Numbered from the stretch's first letter, positions 12,601-28,835 are shown. The stretch: 64,000 nucleotides of DNA from Liolophura sinensis (GCF_032854445.1 NC_088303.1:2365501-2429500); one strand, 5' to 3'. Made by a program: numbers and translations. Notes: generated from the sequence alone by a model not told the origin.

Positions 12601-14543
12601 TGCCCAACTTCATTCACGGTCGTATCATTGAAACTTTGTGGAAATTATTAAACTCTGATCAAATATATATATATATATATATTAAATGTATTAAATTAAT
12701 AAATCGGAATATAAATTATGTATAATGTAGCATTCATAAGTTTAAAGGCTCATATGATACAACAGGGGATATTTTCTCACAAAACTGGGAAATGAAATTC
12801 AGTCTTAATTCTTGATTTTAGAACAGGAGTCATGTGTCTGTAAATTTGTTTACTTTTGTTGTTCTGGATTTTATGTTGGGCTGAAAGGTATTGTCCTCAT
12901 GAGCAGAAAGCAGATCAAAAATGAAATTGATGAACAATTGATAGTAACATTTGCCTTGCGAACATTGTATGTCCAAAATGGCCGAGCAAAATTTAAAGGA
13001 ATTAGCTCATGGATTATCTGGTCAGACCGGATTAGGCCGTTATCATGCCTAAGTTTCAGATTTGCCTGGTGACACAGTATCCCAGAACTACAAAGGGACA
13101 TTTGGTGAAACCTGGGTCCCCTAGTCCTGAATAGGTTGTTGTCATCGTAGCTGATCTGTCACACAGTCTCCAGTGAAAATGCATATGTTGGGCCCTTCAG
13201 TTTGTGTCTGACATACTCCTCACAGTGCCTTACATCACTGCCACCTCTAGACAAGCTTGACCTTTAGAGCCTGTACGATGCACGTAGGCAGCTTTAGGCT
13301 TAGATTAACAACTTGTATCCTCGCACGGTACTATTTAATCAACATTCATCATTAAAATTGTTTCAGATGTCTGTTGGAATTACGTTGTACATACTTCAGA
13401 TAAAGAGAATGCATTTGTGTCAAATATTAATAGAAAAAAAGAGGTGAGAGATTTTTGTGTTTTTCTGACATTTTCTGCCTCATTACTGTGGCCTAGGCAT
13501 TCAGGATTTCTTTACAAAATTTGCTAGTGGTGGGAATGATAAAGCAAATGTAGAGAGTGCTGCTGTGAGGAGTATGAATGTCTCTAAAACGACTGGACAG
13601 TGATGTATGTAGTCTCTGTGTTTATGGGCCCCTACTGTGATAGGCACAAAGCCAAGAAATTTGGATTAATGCAGCTTTATGTTTTGGTTTTTAAATTGAG
13701 TTTTACCTCTCTTTGAAAATTAGAAATCAGTTCCAATGATTTGGTGTGATCAATGAAGGTTGGAGAAGGTTCATAAGTTGGTCATTCTTTCTTCTGTGTG
13801 AAACATGATGTATATTTGGCTTGTTCCTTTTGTCTCTATATTGGCCATTGAACATGTAGTGACTGTATATGTAAACATTTATTCTGTATATGTGTATTTT
13901 TTGTTGAGTATCTGAAACGGCTGACTTTTTGCTTAAATCATCTAGCAGTATTTAATATTATTGTATTATTTTTCGCCCTGTTAGACAGAGTTTATGCTTA
14001 TTTCATGGATCTGTGAGGCCTGATACAGTTTTGTTGTACTCCAATAAGCTTTGACCTTGGTGTATTCCGGGTACTGTGTATAGTGCTAATATGTATCATT
14101 ATCACCTTAACAAAAATGTCAGCCTTCAGACAACAAACTAGGAGAGAGCAAATTGGAATATGTCCCAGCCCTGATCAGACCTTGCTTGTTACATAGCATC
14201 ACATCGTTCTGTGTTTTTGCTACCTGGTTGCTTAGTCAGATTCAGGAACCACTTGTAGTAGTGTTCTGTGTGCTTGACTACCATTGCAACTTGCATTGTA
14301 AGCATTTTGTCGCCAAGTTAAGCGACCTTCATGATTCCAGCTTCACAAATGTAGTTAATGCCCATACTTGAAATTGATTGTGTTAAGAAATATACCCCAC
14401 CCCTCCCTGCTCCCCATGCTTTATGGCTTGAGCAAGATGTTTAAATGTATCTACTCATATTTTCTTGTTTAACATATTGTGTTTCTGCTTTGTTACATTG
14501 CATTATGTACATGAAAAAAAAATGTAAATGTATACCAATAAAG
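9628..14543. other. Noncoding stretch, possibly long 3' UTR plus intergenic DNA
   Basis: AT-rich sequence with many T runs and short open frames on both strands. Microsatellites lie at 12110-12126 (GT) and 12663-12682 (AT). An AATAAA near 14537 could serve as a poly(A) signal for an upstream transcript, but nothing links it to one. No protein domain was recognised, including in the 139-codon minus-strand frame at 10729-11148. Confidence 0.5.
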
Positions 14544-14703
14544 CAGGGCCTTTAGTCCATGAATGCGATGGTTGTCCTGGAAACTGGAAGTTCAAGTCCA
14601 GTTTCCTCTCCAGCCATACGTTTCCTCCCACAGTAATGCTGGCAGTCATCGTATAAGTGAAGTATTCTTGAGTACGACGTAAAACACCAGGCAAATAAAT
14701 AAT
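14544..14703 (+). mobile_element. SINE family A copy with internal deletion
   Basis: Head remnant CAGGGCCTTTAGTCCATGAA, then GTTCAAGTCC (B-box-like), then TTTCCTCCCACAGTAATGCT and GTATAAGTGAAGTATTCTTG, ending AACACCAGGCAAATAAATAA. The middle block found in the copy at 31726-31986 is missing. Confidence 0.75.
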
Positions 14704-17280
14704 GATGAATTAATCCATGAAATTGTACTTTTCTGGTCTGTGGCCTCTGGTTTGCCTTGCAGCTCAGGACAGTGACTGTCATGAGTGTTGAACAGAAATA
14801 AGGGTTGTTTGTCCTGAAGTGACTTTGACACTGGATCATTGGCCATCACCAATGTTTCATATTCTTCATGCTGCTGACTATTTTTCTGGTTTATAACTTC
14901 AAGTACTTTCACACAATATATGCAGATTATTTTTTATAATAGTTTGTGTATAACCATGAGTAAGATGTTTTGTCTTTTTTTTTTCAAAAAGATCTTTTCA
15001 CCTTTTATTTATCACCAGCATAGTCGTGCCAGTTGTTTGACATTTCTAAATGTAGCCTATTCAAATCCTCCCTATAACATCCCCTTAGCTGATGCTGCTG
15101 CCTATATTTTTGTCTTGTCTTTTGTCCCACTACTGTCTTAATGAGACAAAGATGCTGTCACAAACTTCTGTTACTAAACTGAAACACTACTTCAGGTTTC
15201 TGTGGTGAAAATCATGTTATGTTTAAAGCAGGAACATTCTCACTCACTCTTCAGGGTAAACATGGTTGTTCAGTGATGATTGTTGTCCATATGTACCCAT
15301 GCAGTTATTATCTTCATAAGTTTATTGTACAAAAATGATTGTTCACTTTTAATTTTCAGGAAACCAGCAAATATTTTGTTGTGACTTATGGGATATTTTG
15401 TTGTGACCTATGAGATTGACAAATTCCAAATCAGTTGATTGTTGAATTTGACAAATTTTATGAAAAAGTGAGCAATATTTCTATCTTAAATGATGGTGGC
15501 AAAATTTCCCATCTGTTACACTGCTGAGTGTTTATTGTGGTCTCTTGTAGGGTGGTGTGAAGAGCACAATGTGATCATGAATTCTGCTGTGTGAGGGTGA
15601 TTCTGTTCACAGAACATATATGTCAATTGTTCTGGATGACATGCAACTATATAATACATCGCATATTAATACTGTAACATGACTTTTGTTTTGTTTACCT
15701 TAATAGTATACAAGTGTGCTTTGCTGTGAAAATCAAATAAAATATTGCTTATGTGACATTAAACTATAATCTCTCTTTGTATGGAGGTGAACAAGGTATT
15801 CAAATTTGAAAAAAGCAGAAAATCAGTTTATAATTTTATCCTTAAACACTTGTACTGTGCCATCATTAATTGGTAAAGATGATTTAACAATCCTTCTTGG
15901 AAATTTGTCAATTTACTTAGTCTAGATTCTTTTTCCCTGAAATAGTCCAATTAAGTACAGTAAAATTACTTAAACAGTAAGTTGTGATTTCTGGATGATG
16001 TCGTCAGCATTAGGTCAGAGGACTTTAACACTTACGTATCCCTTTATTACATTCACCTATGAAAGAGAGTTCAGCGTTCTGTATGTGTTATTGTTGACAG
16101 TTTTTCCATCAACTACATGTAGCATTCATGCTAGGAATAGACATAGGACCAAGTACATTTTATAATGTCATCCTGTCAATTCACACAATTCAGTCTCAAA
16201 TAGCTAGATTAAATCCTGTGATATTAAGCTCTTAAAGATGTAATTGTTTCATGTGAATTTTTTAAACGTTGTTTAATCTTTAAAAAGTACTGCTGTTGGC
16301 GTTTCTATATTCTCCGCCTAACATTAGCAACAAGAAGCAAATGCTCTGTCCAAGATTCAAAGCAACTGTTCAAAAAGTGTTTAAAATATATTCAAGTTAA
16401 GACAGATGGCCGCGGTAGCCACTATTTAACGCGCTATGATCAAAACCAATGCCTGTCGTTTTTAGTAATACCTGTAGAGGTGTGAGAGATATTGCGCAAG
16501 ATTAAGGCAAAGCTTTCCGTGTATTGTGGGGACAAGTTTTAATGAGTGGGGAAACAAACCAGTCGTCCTTTCTCACTGGTGATAAATTTTAAGGCTATCT
16601 GTCAAAAACGATATTGCTTTGCGCATATATTGGAAATGTATCCCACCCTCCCTTCAGTGAACGTGCACAGTCCGTTTGAAGACGATCGGTTGAAAATTTC
16701 TCGAGGGCTTTCCCGGACAATGGTTGTGTGCATGGAATGACGGACAGCGGAATTAACTACATTCCCCTATATACCGATATTTGATACACGTTATATCAAT
16801 GGAACCTGGAAAATTAGCTCTGTGGGAGAGGAATCGGTGGCTTTTGTCTTGCAATATTCCTTTGCCATTCTTTCAAAGCTGATAATGTAGTAATGTTATC
16901 CCGTCAGTCAATCAAAGGTGCATTCATGCTGAAGCAACAATCGGTGATGCTATAACAGAACCTGTATGGTGCACAGAACTGTTAAAATGGATAGACATTT
17001 TATCAGCTCTTTTCAGGAATAAACCTTACAATTCAAACATTTGAGTGCATTTCGTACAGTAAACAAAATCCATAGAAAGGTTCAGGTACATTCAGATACT
17101 GTTTTCAATAGCATGGTTGTTTATGGAAAAGGATTGACTTAAAGCCAACAAAAGAAAGATACGCTGAAGCATGTGATGTCACATGATCACATGAAGCATG
17201 TGATGTCACATCAAGTTTGTGCCAGTTAATACGCAAGGTCTCCATTAAAATGCTTATAAATGTAGAGCTATGAATGCATT
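14704..17280. other. Noncoding stretch with no supported gene
   Basis: AT-rich, short open frames only. A local duplication, GCATGTGATGTCACATGATC followed by a second copy of the GCATGTGATGTCACAT part, sits at about 17169-17208; otherwise nothing recognisable. Confidence 0.5.
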
Positions 17281-17988
17281 CCTCACTACCCCTTGGGAGG
17301 AACTATTTGAGTTCACATTCCTCATTATCCGCACCTTGGGAGGGACTATTTGACGGCAAAGGTATGGATACCATACGTAAGGTCCCAGCAGACCTTGGGA
17401 GGAACTATTTGAAGGCAAAAGTATGGACACCATGCGTTAGGTCCCAGCAGACTTTGGGAGGAATTATTTGAAGGCAAAAGTATGGATACCATACGTTAGG
17501 CCCCAACAGACCTTGGGAGGAATTATTTGAAGGCAAAAGTATGGACACCATACGTTAGGACCCAGCTGACCTTGGGAGGAATTATTTGAAGGCAAAAGTA
17601 TGGATGCCATGCGTTAGGTCCCAGCAGACCTTGGGAGGAATTATTTGAAGGCAAAAGTGTGGATACCATACGTTAGGTCCCAGCAGACCTTGGGAGGAAT
17701 TATTTGAAGGCAAAAGTATGGATACCATACGTTAGGACCCAGCTGACCTTGAGAGGAATTATTTGAAGGTAAAAGTATGGATACCATATGTTAGGTCCCA
17801 GCAGACCTTGGGAGGAATTATTTGAAGGCAAAAGTATGGATACCATACGTAAGGTCCCAGCAGACCTTGGGAGGAATTATTTGAAGGCAAAAGGATGGAC
17901 ACCTTGCGTCAGGTCCCAGCAGACTTTGGGAGGAACTATTTTAAGGCAAAAGGATGGACACCATGCGTTAGGTCCCAACAGACCACTG
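17281..17988. repeat. 59-bp minisatellite, about 12 units
   Basis: The unit begins CTTGGGAGGAATTATTTGAA and contains GTATGGATACCATACG, an inverted repeat with 6-base arms around ATA. Unit starts at 17461 and 17520 show the exact 59-bp spacing. The first units are degenerate and the last one fades into unique sequence. Confidence 0.92.
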
Positions 17989-19348
17989 GACGTTTTACTC
18001 CGTTCAAGTACATGTAATTTTGAGAAAAAAAAATGGATATGTTTTCCAGGATAGTGGTTTATGATATTTCCTCTGTTATATACTTCACTTTAACACAAGT
18101 GTGAAACTCCTCCGAAATCTTTACTTTTTGGTACTGCAAGTCGAAATTTTCACACTTTTGTCTTAAGATACCACTGATGAGCTGGTCAAAATTTCACTCT
18201 CCATGTAGGTCCTGGTAATATTCTCTAAAATCCTATCATCGAACTGGTTTAATGGAACTGGCCCTTGGTTTGTTTACGATATTAACATTCCACAATAAAC
18301 AAGGGTTAATCTCATTCATGTACAGAGTTATCCCATATAGGGCCCATGTTGGAACTTGAATGTGTCTGGATGCGCAAGGCTGTCAAATATTACTGATGGA
18401 ACTGCCATTCCCAAAGCTGTGTTCATTTAAAAGCTGATCAATCTCCGCGAGCGTTTTAACTTTGCAATGCTGATGATACATGAGAGACGTGGTAATACGT
18501 AATAAAACATGGGAAGTATGTAGGTAAAAAGTGACATTGAAAAACGCAGTTAAAGATGAAGACGAAAGTGTAGGCTTGTGTATATTTGTCTTCTGAGTTC
18601 ACCATAGTTTGCATGCGGGGCAACTTGTGCCTTGTTTTGCATTTGCAGTGTATATGAATACAGACATGTAGGCCTATATCGAATACTTTCTCAGAACATT
18701 TTGCATGTTTAGGGCCAAGTTTCGTCTCTAAATAAAAGTTATACATTCAACTTCTGAATATGCCCAAATAAAGCGATATGTCATAGATTGTAGAAGTGAT
18801 ATTGTTTCACACATATGTCCGTACATCTGCAGGTATATATGTCTCTCCTTTTAATCGTTACACTCATAATATCAGTGTGGCGGACATGGTCATTCATAAT
18901 ATCATGGTGATATTATAAGTGTATGTAAATGTATGCTTGGGGCTTTACGTTGCCTCTCTGTATAGACTACAGTTTTATGCAACTTCTCGTAAATGTCCAA
19001 ATAAAAGGATATGTTACTGCAGGCAAAGGTGGCATTGTTTTGTACTGACATCTTACTTACTCTCAAAAGTGCATATATGCAACTCTAACCCGGAATGTTT
19101 TCTCCAGCTTGCGTGACCAACACCGGATACGTTATAAGTATGCAGAGGTCTGTTCTCAGCTTCCAAGCCGTCATGACATTTCTGACACATGGCTTCAAGC
19201 GACCTTCATCGGTAACATTTACAGCAAAGCAGTAAGACCTTTACTGTTGGACGACTATGTAAGTCTTACATGTATGGACTTAAATGCGAGCCTCTCCCAA
19301 ATCAGACGCCTTTTTTCTTTCTTTTATTCATTTTATACTTTGGAATAT
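17989..19348. other. Noncoding stretch with no supported gene
   Basis: Short open frames on both strands without domains or credible splice context. Nothing else recognised. Confidence 0.5.
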
Positions 19349-19396
19349 GGCACACAGCGTAAAACACAAATAAAATAAATAAATAAATAAATAAAT
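19349..19396 (+). mobile_element. SINE family A tail fragment
   Basis: GCGTAAAACACAAATAAA followed by (AAAT)n is the very 3' end of the family A SINE. Confidence 0.55.
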
Positions 19397-19608
19397 ATGG
19401 CCAGTCGTAAATTCTATACGTTGTCTTGCATATACGTATGTCCAAACATATACCACAGTACCGCCAAATATTCATTCTCATAATTATAGTTTAAATTGTT
19501 CATGTGTCTGTGCATGAACACACTCAGAATAAATCGCACAATCATCCATCAAATCGCGCAATCATCCATCAAATCGCGCAATCAAATATGTATATGTCAT
19601 ATATATCT

Positions 19609-21661
<2,053 letters not shown>

Positions 21662-21797
21662 TATTTATTTATTTATTAGATTTGTGTTTTACGCCCTACT
21701 CAGGAATACTTCACTTATAATACGAGAGGAAACCGGGCAGAGCCCAGGGAAAACTCACGGCCATCCGCAGTTTGCTAACAGACCTTCCCATTTACGG
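21662..21797 (-). mobile_element. SINE family A 3' half, reverse orientation
   Basis: Reads as the reverse complement of family A: ATTTATTAGATTTGTGTTTT, ACGCCCTACTCAGGAATACT, then GGAAACCGGGCAGAGCCC and CAGACCTTCCCATTTACGG. The tRNA-like head is absent. Confidence 0.8.
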
Positions 21798-21987
21798 TGA
21801 ATAGCTATATGCAATTCGCGAGTATTGCAGATATACACTGCAGATGTGTGGAATATCAGAGACTATATGTATATACATGTATTAGTACGGATTTATAATG
21901 TTACATGTATTAGTACGGATTTATAATGTTAAAGTACATCAGACTGAACAGGATTAGACAAGTGTAATCTTTAATCCTATACCAGGC

Positions 21988-23350
<1,363 letters not shown>

Positions 23351-23458
23351 TTTCTCTCTCTCTCTCTCTCTCTCAGCATGACCTTTTCCGTAGCGCAATC
23401 TGATTGGCCGACCGTGACGTCAGAGGTCCAAGACTTTGACACATAAGTCGCTCACGTG
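23351..23458 (+). promoter_or_regulatory. Probable CYHR1 core promoter motifs
   Basis: Upstream of the CYHR1 start codon are a CT-dinucleotide run (23351-23374), an inverted CCAAT box (TGATTGG, 23401-23407), a full palindromic CRE (TGACGTCA, 23415-23422) and an E-box (CACGTG, 23453-23458), all within about 135 bases of the ATG. No good TATA box is seen. This resembles a TATA-less housekeeping promoter; binding is inferred from motifs only. Confidence 0.5.
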
Positions 23459-23483
23459 AGAGAGAAAATTATAAACAAACATC

Positions 23484-23696
23484 ATGGAGGAAGGCAGCGG
23501 ACCGTCGACACAGATGGAGCGAACCCCTTTATCCGTGGCACTGTCAGCGGAGGAAATGGACGAGGATTGTGAACCCCAGAAGAAAAAAATTAGAACAGAG
23601 GATCTGCTCTCTGATTTTGGCAATAAACTGGAGTATCGCCTCAGTGGGATTCTCTGCTGCACAGTGTGTTTGGACCTGCCGAAGACGTGTTTTCAG
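23484..23696 (+). CDS. CYHR1: CYHR1 exon 1 (coding part)
   Basis: Residues 1-71: an acidic, probably disordered N-terminus, then the first RING cysteine pair in [16 protein letters not shown]. It ends in phase 0 at TTTCAG|GTGGGG. Confidence 0.93.
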
Positions 23697-26600
23697 GTGG
23701 GGTTTCCGATTTTTCCATGGGGTTTACTTTTTTCGCTTTGTCTGGCAGCAATTTTTACAACATAAATATATCATCCGTATTTGTATACTGTGTGATCAAG
23801 TAGTAAAACGTTAATGGTTGTCATAGATTTGAGTTTATTTCCTATCGTTTTATCAGCACGCACCAATCCTCGATCCGTCAGCTGTCAAAACACCCAGTAA
23901 TCAGTAATACACATGGGCCCTGGCTTTGCCCGAGTTTTACACCAATCAGGGTGCGCGGTTTTCTTCACTAGCCGCGGCCGATCGTGACAGTGTTGAATTA
24001 TTTCGATTTATTAACACGGAGTCGTTGTCATCGATCTGTTCATCAATCCAAAATCTTGGCAATGCGTATCTACAAATACTATAGGATGGGTAGTAGATAT
24101 TCCGTGTAATTCGAGTGCGTTGATGGCTGACATTTGTTGGCATTTGACCGTATATGAATGTATATGGTAAGCGGATCTAATAAATAACAAAAGCGTGCCT
24201 GGACAGTGACAGCCAAAATCCAGGTCAGTGCTCGTTCAGCCGTGTGCGCTCTGCAAATAATAGTAGGGCAGACCGAGCTATTTCTGCATGCTTACACAGA
24301 TACGTTGTCAGTCAGTCAGTGGGATAGCCCTGGCCAGTTGCCAAGTCCTGATAATAAATTTGCACCCCTGGATGTCACTGTGCAAGTTCAGACTCCCCAA
24401 ATATGCAAGTGTAGGGTTCGCCTGTACTGACTTCCGCTGACGTGGCGCACACGATTAACATAGTTTTGACAGTTCTAACCATATCCACGTCACTCGTCAC
24501 TTTGGGTGTGAAAACTTATCAAGATACATTTGTATAAAAGTGGTCAACATGTCAACAGTAAAGAATTTGAACCATATTTTGAAAAACAAGGTTCATTGCT
24601 TATGTGCGACTTGCTGGTTTTGATAGAGTTGTCCGTTTGTTGGTCAATAAAGCCGCACCTTGCGTCTTGACAGAGTGCCACAGTAGACCAGCTGTTCGTG
24701 TCACGTGACATAGGTTACACGTGTCGCTATTTATAGACGTCATTGCAGTAAATTCTAGCATGTCGTGTGGCAATGAAAACACACGAGAAAGGTCGCGGAA
24801 GGTTCACTTACATCTAAGCCCTCTCTCAGGGGAAGTCAATATTTTATAAGACTTTCATGTAAATTAGCCCAATAATAAATTTAATGCAGATAAAGATGTA
24901 AAACCAAATCCATGCAGGTAAATTTGGTAATACATGTTTATACAGATCAAAAGGAAAGAGAGCTGGGACAGGAACATGAGGTTATTATATGCAAAGCAAT
25001 TAAATATTGCATCATATGAATTAATGCAGAAGAGAAATTATAAGAATAATGGAGAATGAAAAAAAGACAAAAAAAAAAAAAAACAACTGTTTATAAATAA
25101 ACAATTCATACAGCACTAACCAAAAATGGTTAATTTTTTAGTAACTAGGCCTATATCATAGCCAATGTGGATAAATATATAAACATGAACAAAGATCAAA
25201 TTAGTTGCCGGTTTGACACATGAAAGTCATGTAGGACTGTATTTAACCGGCAGGATCTGTTGTGTTTAAAATGGTAGCAAACTTAGCATAGCTAACACAG
25301 CTACAAATTACATTGTAGGTAAAACTAATTAAAGGCCTGTAGGCCTATGGTATGATATATTATTTGCATTAATATCTGACATACATAAGTTTGTAGATAA
25401 GCTGGATTAAACATTTTTCCACATCAGATATTGTCATTTTGTGTGGTTAATGGGGTGTTATGTCTGGTGTATTTGGCATGATGCTTCAGTGACGGCAGCA
25501 TTTTGGCGGCATGGATTCGCCCTGCCACAAGGAGAAGCAGTTCATGTACACACACCAAATGACTCCTCGTCGTCATATCACTGAAAAATTGTTTCAGTCA
25601 TTCAATGATTCATTCATTCCCTGGCTCATTTGGTTAAAGTGTTGGTCTCAACACATATGATCAGACAGCCCTGAACTCCAAGGTAGCATTAACCATGCTG
25701 GGATCGAGCTCTCATGTGGTGTGGCATTGAGTCATAAATTTGTGAAGTGCTAGGCAAAACTGAGTTTCTGTCCATCTATAAACCACCATGACCACTATCC
25801 TGTTAGTGAACAATTCTAGAGTATGGTCTTCAAGATCTGTCAAAATTTTAATGTACATGTAAATAAATAAAAGCAAGGTTGTTTTTCTTTGTGCAGTGTG
25901 TGAATGGACACTTGATGTGCGCTGGGTGTTTCAACCACCTGCTGGCAGATGCCCGCCTGAAGGATGAGACAGCGACCTGTCCAAACTGCCGTTGCGAGAT
26001 TACCAAGTCGTCATGCTGCCGGAACCTGGCCGTTGAGAAGGCAGTATCTGAGCTGCCCACAGCCTGTCAGTACTGTCAGAAGCAACTGCCCAGGACAGTT
26101 CTGGAGTGGCATGAGAGGGAACTCTGCCAGGAAAGGTAAAGTGGAGAGATTAGAGGCTATGGGGTATGCTTAGTTAAGATGATAGGGCCATATGTGACCC
26201 GTCCACTGGAAAGGACGGGCATGTGTGGAAAAAGGGGGTTGACACACATTCCCGTTCTTCACCCAGGGGCGGATAGGATTGTCTTACCTGTTGCTATAAC
26301 TGGAAACAACATTCTGTTTTTCTCTGTCCTTGCCCAGGGCTGGATCTTTAGACCCATGGTCAGCTGTGTCGAGGAGCGTTGTGTTGAGTCTGAAGCTGAC
26401 AACAACTACCTGTCTCCAAGGGGCAAGTATTTTCTTTCTTCCATGACGCAGCATGCCACTACACCTTTGTGGTCTCTCTCCTTCTGCTTGTCTTCAATCC
26501 TCGGTCGTCACCTGACAGACCAGGTGAGCTGAGGGCCAGAGCTTGTCCTGGGTAGGAATTCGCAGAAAGTAGTGCCAAGTACTTGTGAGGCTGCCAACAT

Positions 26601-28835
26601 CTTTTTGCAATGCGGATTTTTTTTTTTCAGCAGTTAACAGAAATGGTATTCAAAATTTTTCTCAGCAGTGTGTCATGATTTTGGTCCATTTCACACAATA
26701 CTGAAAAGATTTTCTGTTGCCAAGTGCCTTCTAGTGGCTAGCCGGGAAGTACAAATACTACACTTTGATACTACAAAATGGCTACCAAAAAATGAATAAA
26801 CAAAATGCTAATAAACAAATAAGTTTGTTAATATAAAGAAATAACAAGGATGCTTTCTTTTCAGGTAAAATGTAATGAAAAACAGCGCATACACACACAT
26901 ACTGAAATCATCAGTTACAGCAGTCAGACAGACAGGCTGACAGACAGACAGACAGACATGCCAACATCATTCTCATATGTAATAGACAAACATTTGGACA
27001 AACAGATTTCCAGAAAACAATATGACATTTTCTTTTATTCTTTTCTGTAAGCGTTTACTCACAAAGAGAACAACAGCAGTGTAAACGAAAAGATTTTATT
27101 TCAGGTCTCCTGTTTCAGTGGATTTATGTTCAAATGGATTTACATCTAAGTACAGCTTCAGTTTGGCCGTTTCTGCATGGTCAACAAGTCGACGGTCATG
27201 TGGAAATACCCCCCTCAAGTTTCCTGCGGTGTTCACTCTTGTGACGATTTGTGATCAGTTTCATTGTTCAAGTGAAGAGCAAATCTCTTGTCAATGCCTG
27301 CAGTGAACAAGAAACGTTATGCCAGTGGAACTGTGACAGTCAGATGCAACAGATTATTAAGACAGTGTCCCCTTGCTCAGTCAGTCGTCTGAGTACAGAC
27401 ATGATCTGTGAGCAGCGGATAAGTCTTCAGTGGACACAACTCTCTAACAGTGGAATATTACCTCATTATGCGGGATCGTCACAATCTGCGCAAGCGCTGT
27501 GGAAACTTTTGCAGCACATTTTCAGCGACATTCTGTTGTATTATTATGCGGAGTGCTATAGTGTGTTTTGCACATGTTAGATTTCTTTCAGCCTAGTGCT
27601 GCTGTGAACCCTGAGGATTTTTACCCTTCCAGATGTATTTCAGACACACGTAAGTATATGAGTATCGCCACAGGATGTCTGAATATATTTGATCATGTAT
27701 TTTGTATTCCTGTGAACAAGTCATATATCATATATATTGACTTTTTATTTTTTCTGCCATAAATTTGTGGCGGCTTTCACTTTGAGACTAATGTGACTTT
27801 CTTTTCTCTTTTTTTGTTATCATTGAACATCTCTAGACCTTCCACTTGCAAGTTTTTCCGCATCGGCTGTCCGTGGCGAGGTCCATTTCATGAACTGCAG
27901 GAACACGAGGATGAATGCATATACCCTGGGAAGCCTGGCAGGGATGTGATGGAGGCCCTGTACCTCATGGATGAGAAGCAACTGGCAGAAATCAAGAGGT
28001 ACGAGAACCTCTTCAGTCTCCTGTCCTTCGAGAAGGTCACCTTCAATGGTAAGTTGAGGCAAGTGAAGTGAACGTCAAATTGCGGTATTTTGAACCACTG
28101 TCTGCAGTTTGGTAAGTATTAAGATGGGGAAAAGTGAAAATAGTCATTAAGCATTTAACAGAGACCATGAATTACCCTCCCACTGAAAAGACATTTGAGA
28201 AAACTTTATTTGGCAGTAGAATTCTAAGAATTCCATTTTGGCAACTTTTTTATGAAGAGGGCATTATATAATTTACACTATAACAGCAATAATTATAACC
28301 TGATGATTTATGCTAACAGTGTTGTAGACTAATTCCTGCAATAGTTTCTCCTTTCACTTAGCCAGATCTTATCTGCTTGTCTGCCATAGACGTCTAAGTC
28401 GGCCTGGAAGTACTTTTCTTATTACTATGAATTTCTGGTTCAGATCTGCAGTTGAGGCCATATCGTTCTGATGATTTCATCACAAAGCTGTTCTACGAGA
28501 CAAGTCGGTTTTCTGCATTCAGTCAGCAGTGGGTGGTCAAAGCACGGGTGAACAGTGATTCAAAGAACCCATCTCAGAGTACCAGAAGAAGTCTGCACTT
28601 CCAGCTGGTGCTCAAGAGTAGGCTGGCCAGTCCACTCAAAGTCTACTTTGTTGTCTTGAAGGGACCATTTGGTGACATCCGTGTCAACCCTGCTATCTTT
28701 GAATTTGAGTTCAACAATGACAAACTGGAGACAGATTATCAGGAACTGCCTATTGAGGACAGTCTGGAATGTAACAAACTTTTGGCTTCTAAAGCCATTA
28801 ATCTTAGATTAATACTCTTCCAAGTTTCTCAGTGA
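23484..28835 (+). CDS. CYHR1: Cysteine and histidine-rich protein 1 (CYHR1/ZTRAF1), complete four-exon gene
   Basis: Four exons (23484-23696, 25897-26135, 27837-28048, 28444-28835) join in phase to give 351 residues, close to the usual family length. Residues 32-37 (QKKKIR) are a basic patch. A C3HC4 RING finger uses C59, C62, C72, H76, C79, C82, C99 and C102. A TRAF-type zinc-finger region follows (about 125-175, with CQYC and a C/H-rich segment across the exon 2-3 junction), then a C-terminal beta-rich domain ending [10 protein letters not shown]. The ATG has A at -3 and G at +4. The family is poorly characterised; the mammalian protein has been reported to bind galectin-3, and a RING suggests ubiquitin-ligase potential, which is inference. 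The gene appears intact. CTU2 lies 5.8 kb downstream on the same strand. Confidence 0.95.
25447..25624 (+). mobile_element. SINE family B copy in CYHR1 intron 1
   Basis: It shares ordered blocks with the copy at 37917-38180: GTGTTATGTCTGGTG, GGCAGCA...TGGCGGCA, CCCTGCCAC, GTACACACACC, then CTCGTCGTCATATCACTGAA and AAATTGTTTCAGTCATTCAA. The tail is ATTCATTC-like. The copies are clearly diverged, so both are old. Confidence 0.7.
25621..25735 (+). mobile_element. Possible tRNA-like SINE head
   Basis: CTGGCTCATTTGGTTAAAGT resembles a pol III A box and GGGATCGAGCTC a degenerate B box. The spacing of about 85 bases is longer than in a tRNA. No recognisable body follows. It may be a separate SINE fragment abutting the family B copy. 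Confidence 0.35.
25897..26135 (+). CDS. CYHR1: CYHR1 exon 2
   Basis: Residues 72-150 plus two bases: the remaining RING ligands ([11 protein letters not shown] and CPNC) and the start of the TRAF-type zinc-finger region. Acceptor TTTCTTTGTGCAG, donor GAAAG|GTAAAG. Confidence 0.95.
26136..27836 (+). other. CYHR1: CYHR1 intron 2
   Basis: A 1.7 kb intron. A CAGA-type microsatellite lies at 26924-26958. An open frame of 117 codons at 26179-26532 has no recognisable domain and is not flanked by phase-matched splice sites. Confidence 0.85.
26924..26958. repeat. (CAGA)n microsatellite
   Basis: Imperfect tetranucleotide run inside CYHR1 intron 2. Confidence 0.85.
27837..28048 (+). CDS. CYHR1: CYHR1 exon 3
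   Basis: Encodes [20 protein letters not shown] followed by a C/H-rich segment and a helical region, then [14 protein letters not shown]. The first base completes the arginine codon split with exon 2; the exon ends one base into a codon. Confidence 0.95.
28049..28443 (+). other. CYHR1: CYHR1 intron 3
   Basis: A 395-base GT-AG intron; nothing else seen in it. Confidence 0.85.
28444..28835 (+). CDS. CYHR1: CYHR1 exon 4 (C-terminal coding part)
   Basis: About 130 residues beginning [20 protein letters not shown] and ending in a conserved C-terminal stretch before TGA at 28833-28835. This is the most conserved part of the family after the RING. Confidence 0.95.

Larger units (their letters stand above)
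23697..25896 (+). other. CYHR1: CYHR1 intron 1
   Basis: A 2.2 kb GT-AG intron. It holds a family B SINE (25447-25624), a possible tRNA-like head (25621-25735) and no tandem array. Confidence 0.85.

Noticed and set aside
26179-26532. 117-codon frame inside CYHR1 intron 2
   Set aside because: Not phase-compatible with exons 2 and 3, which already join correctly and give a normal-length protein.
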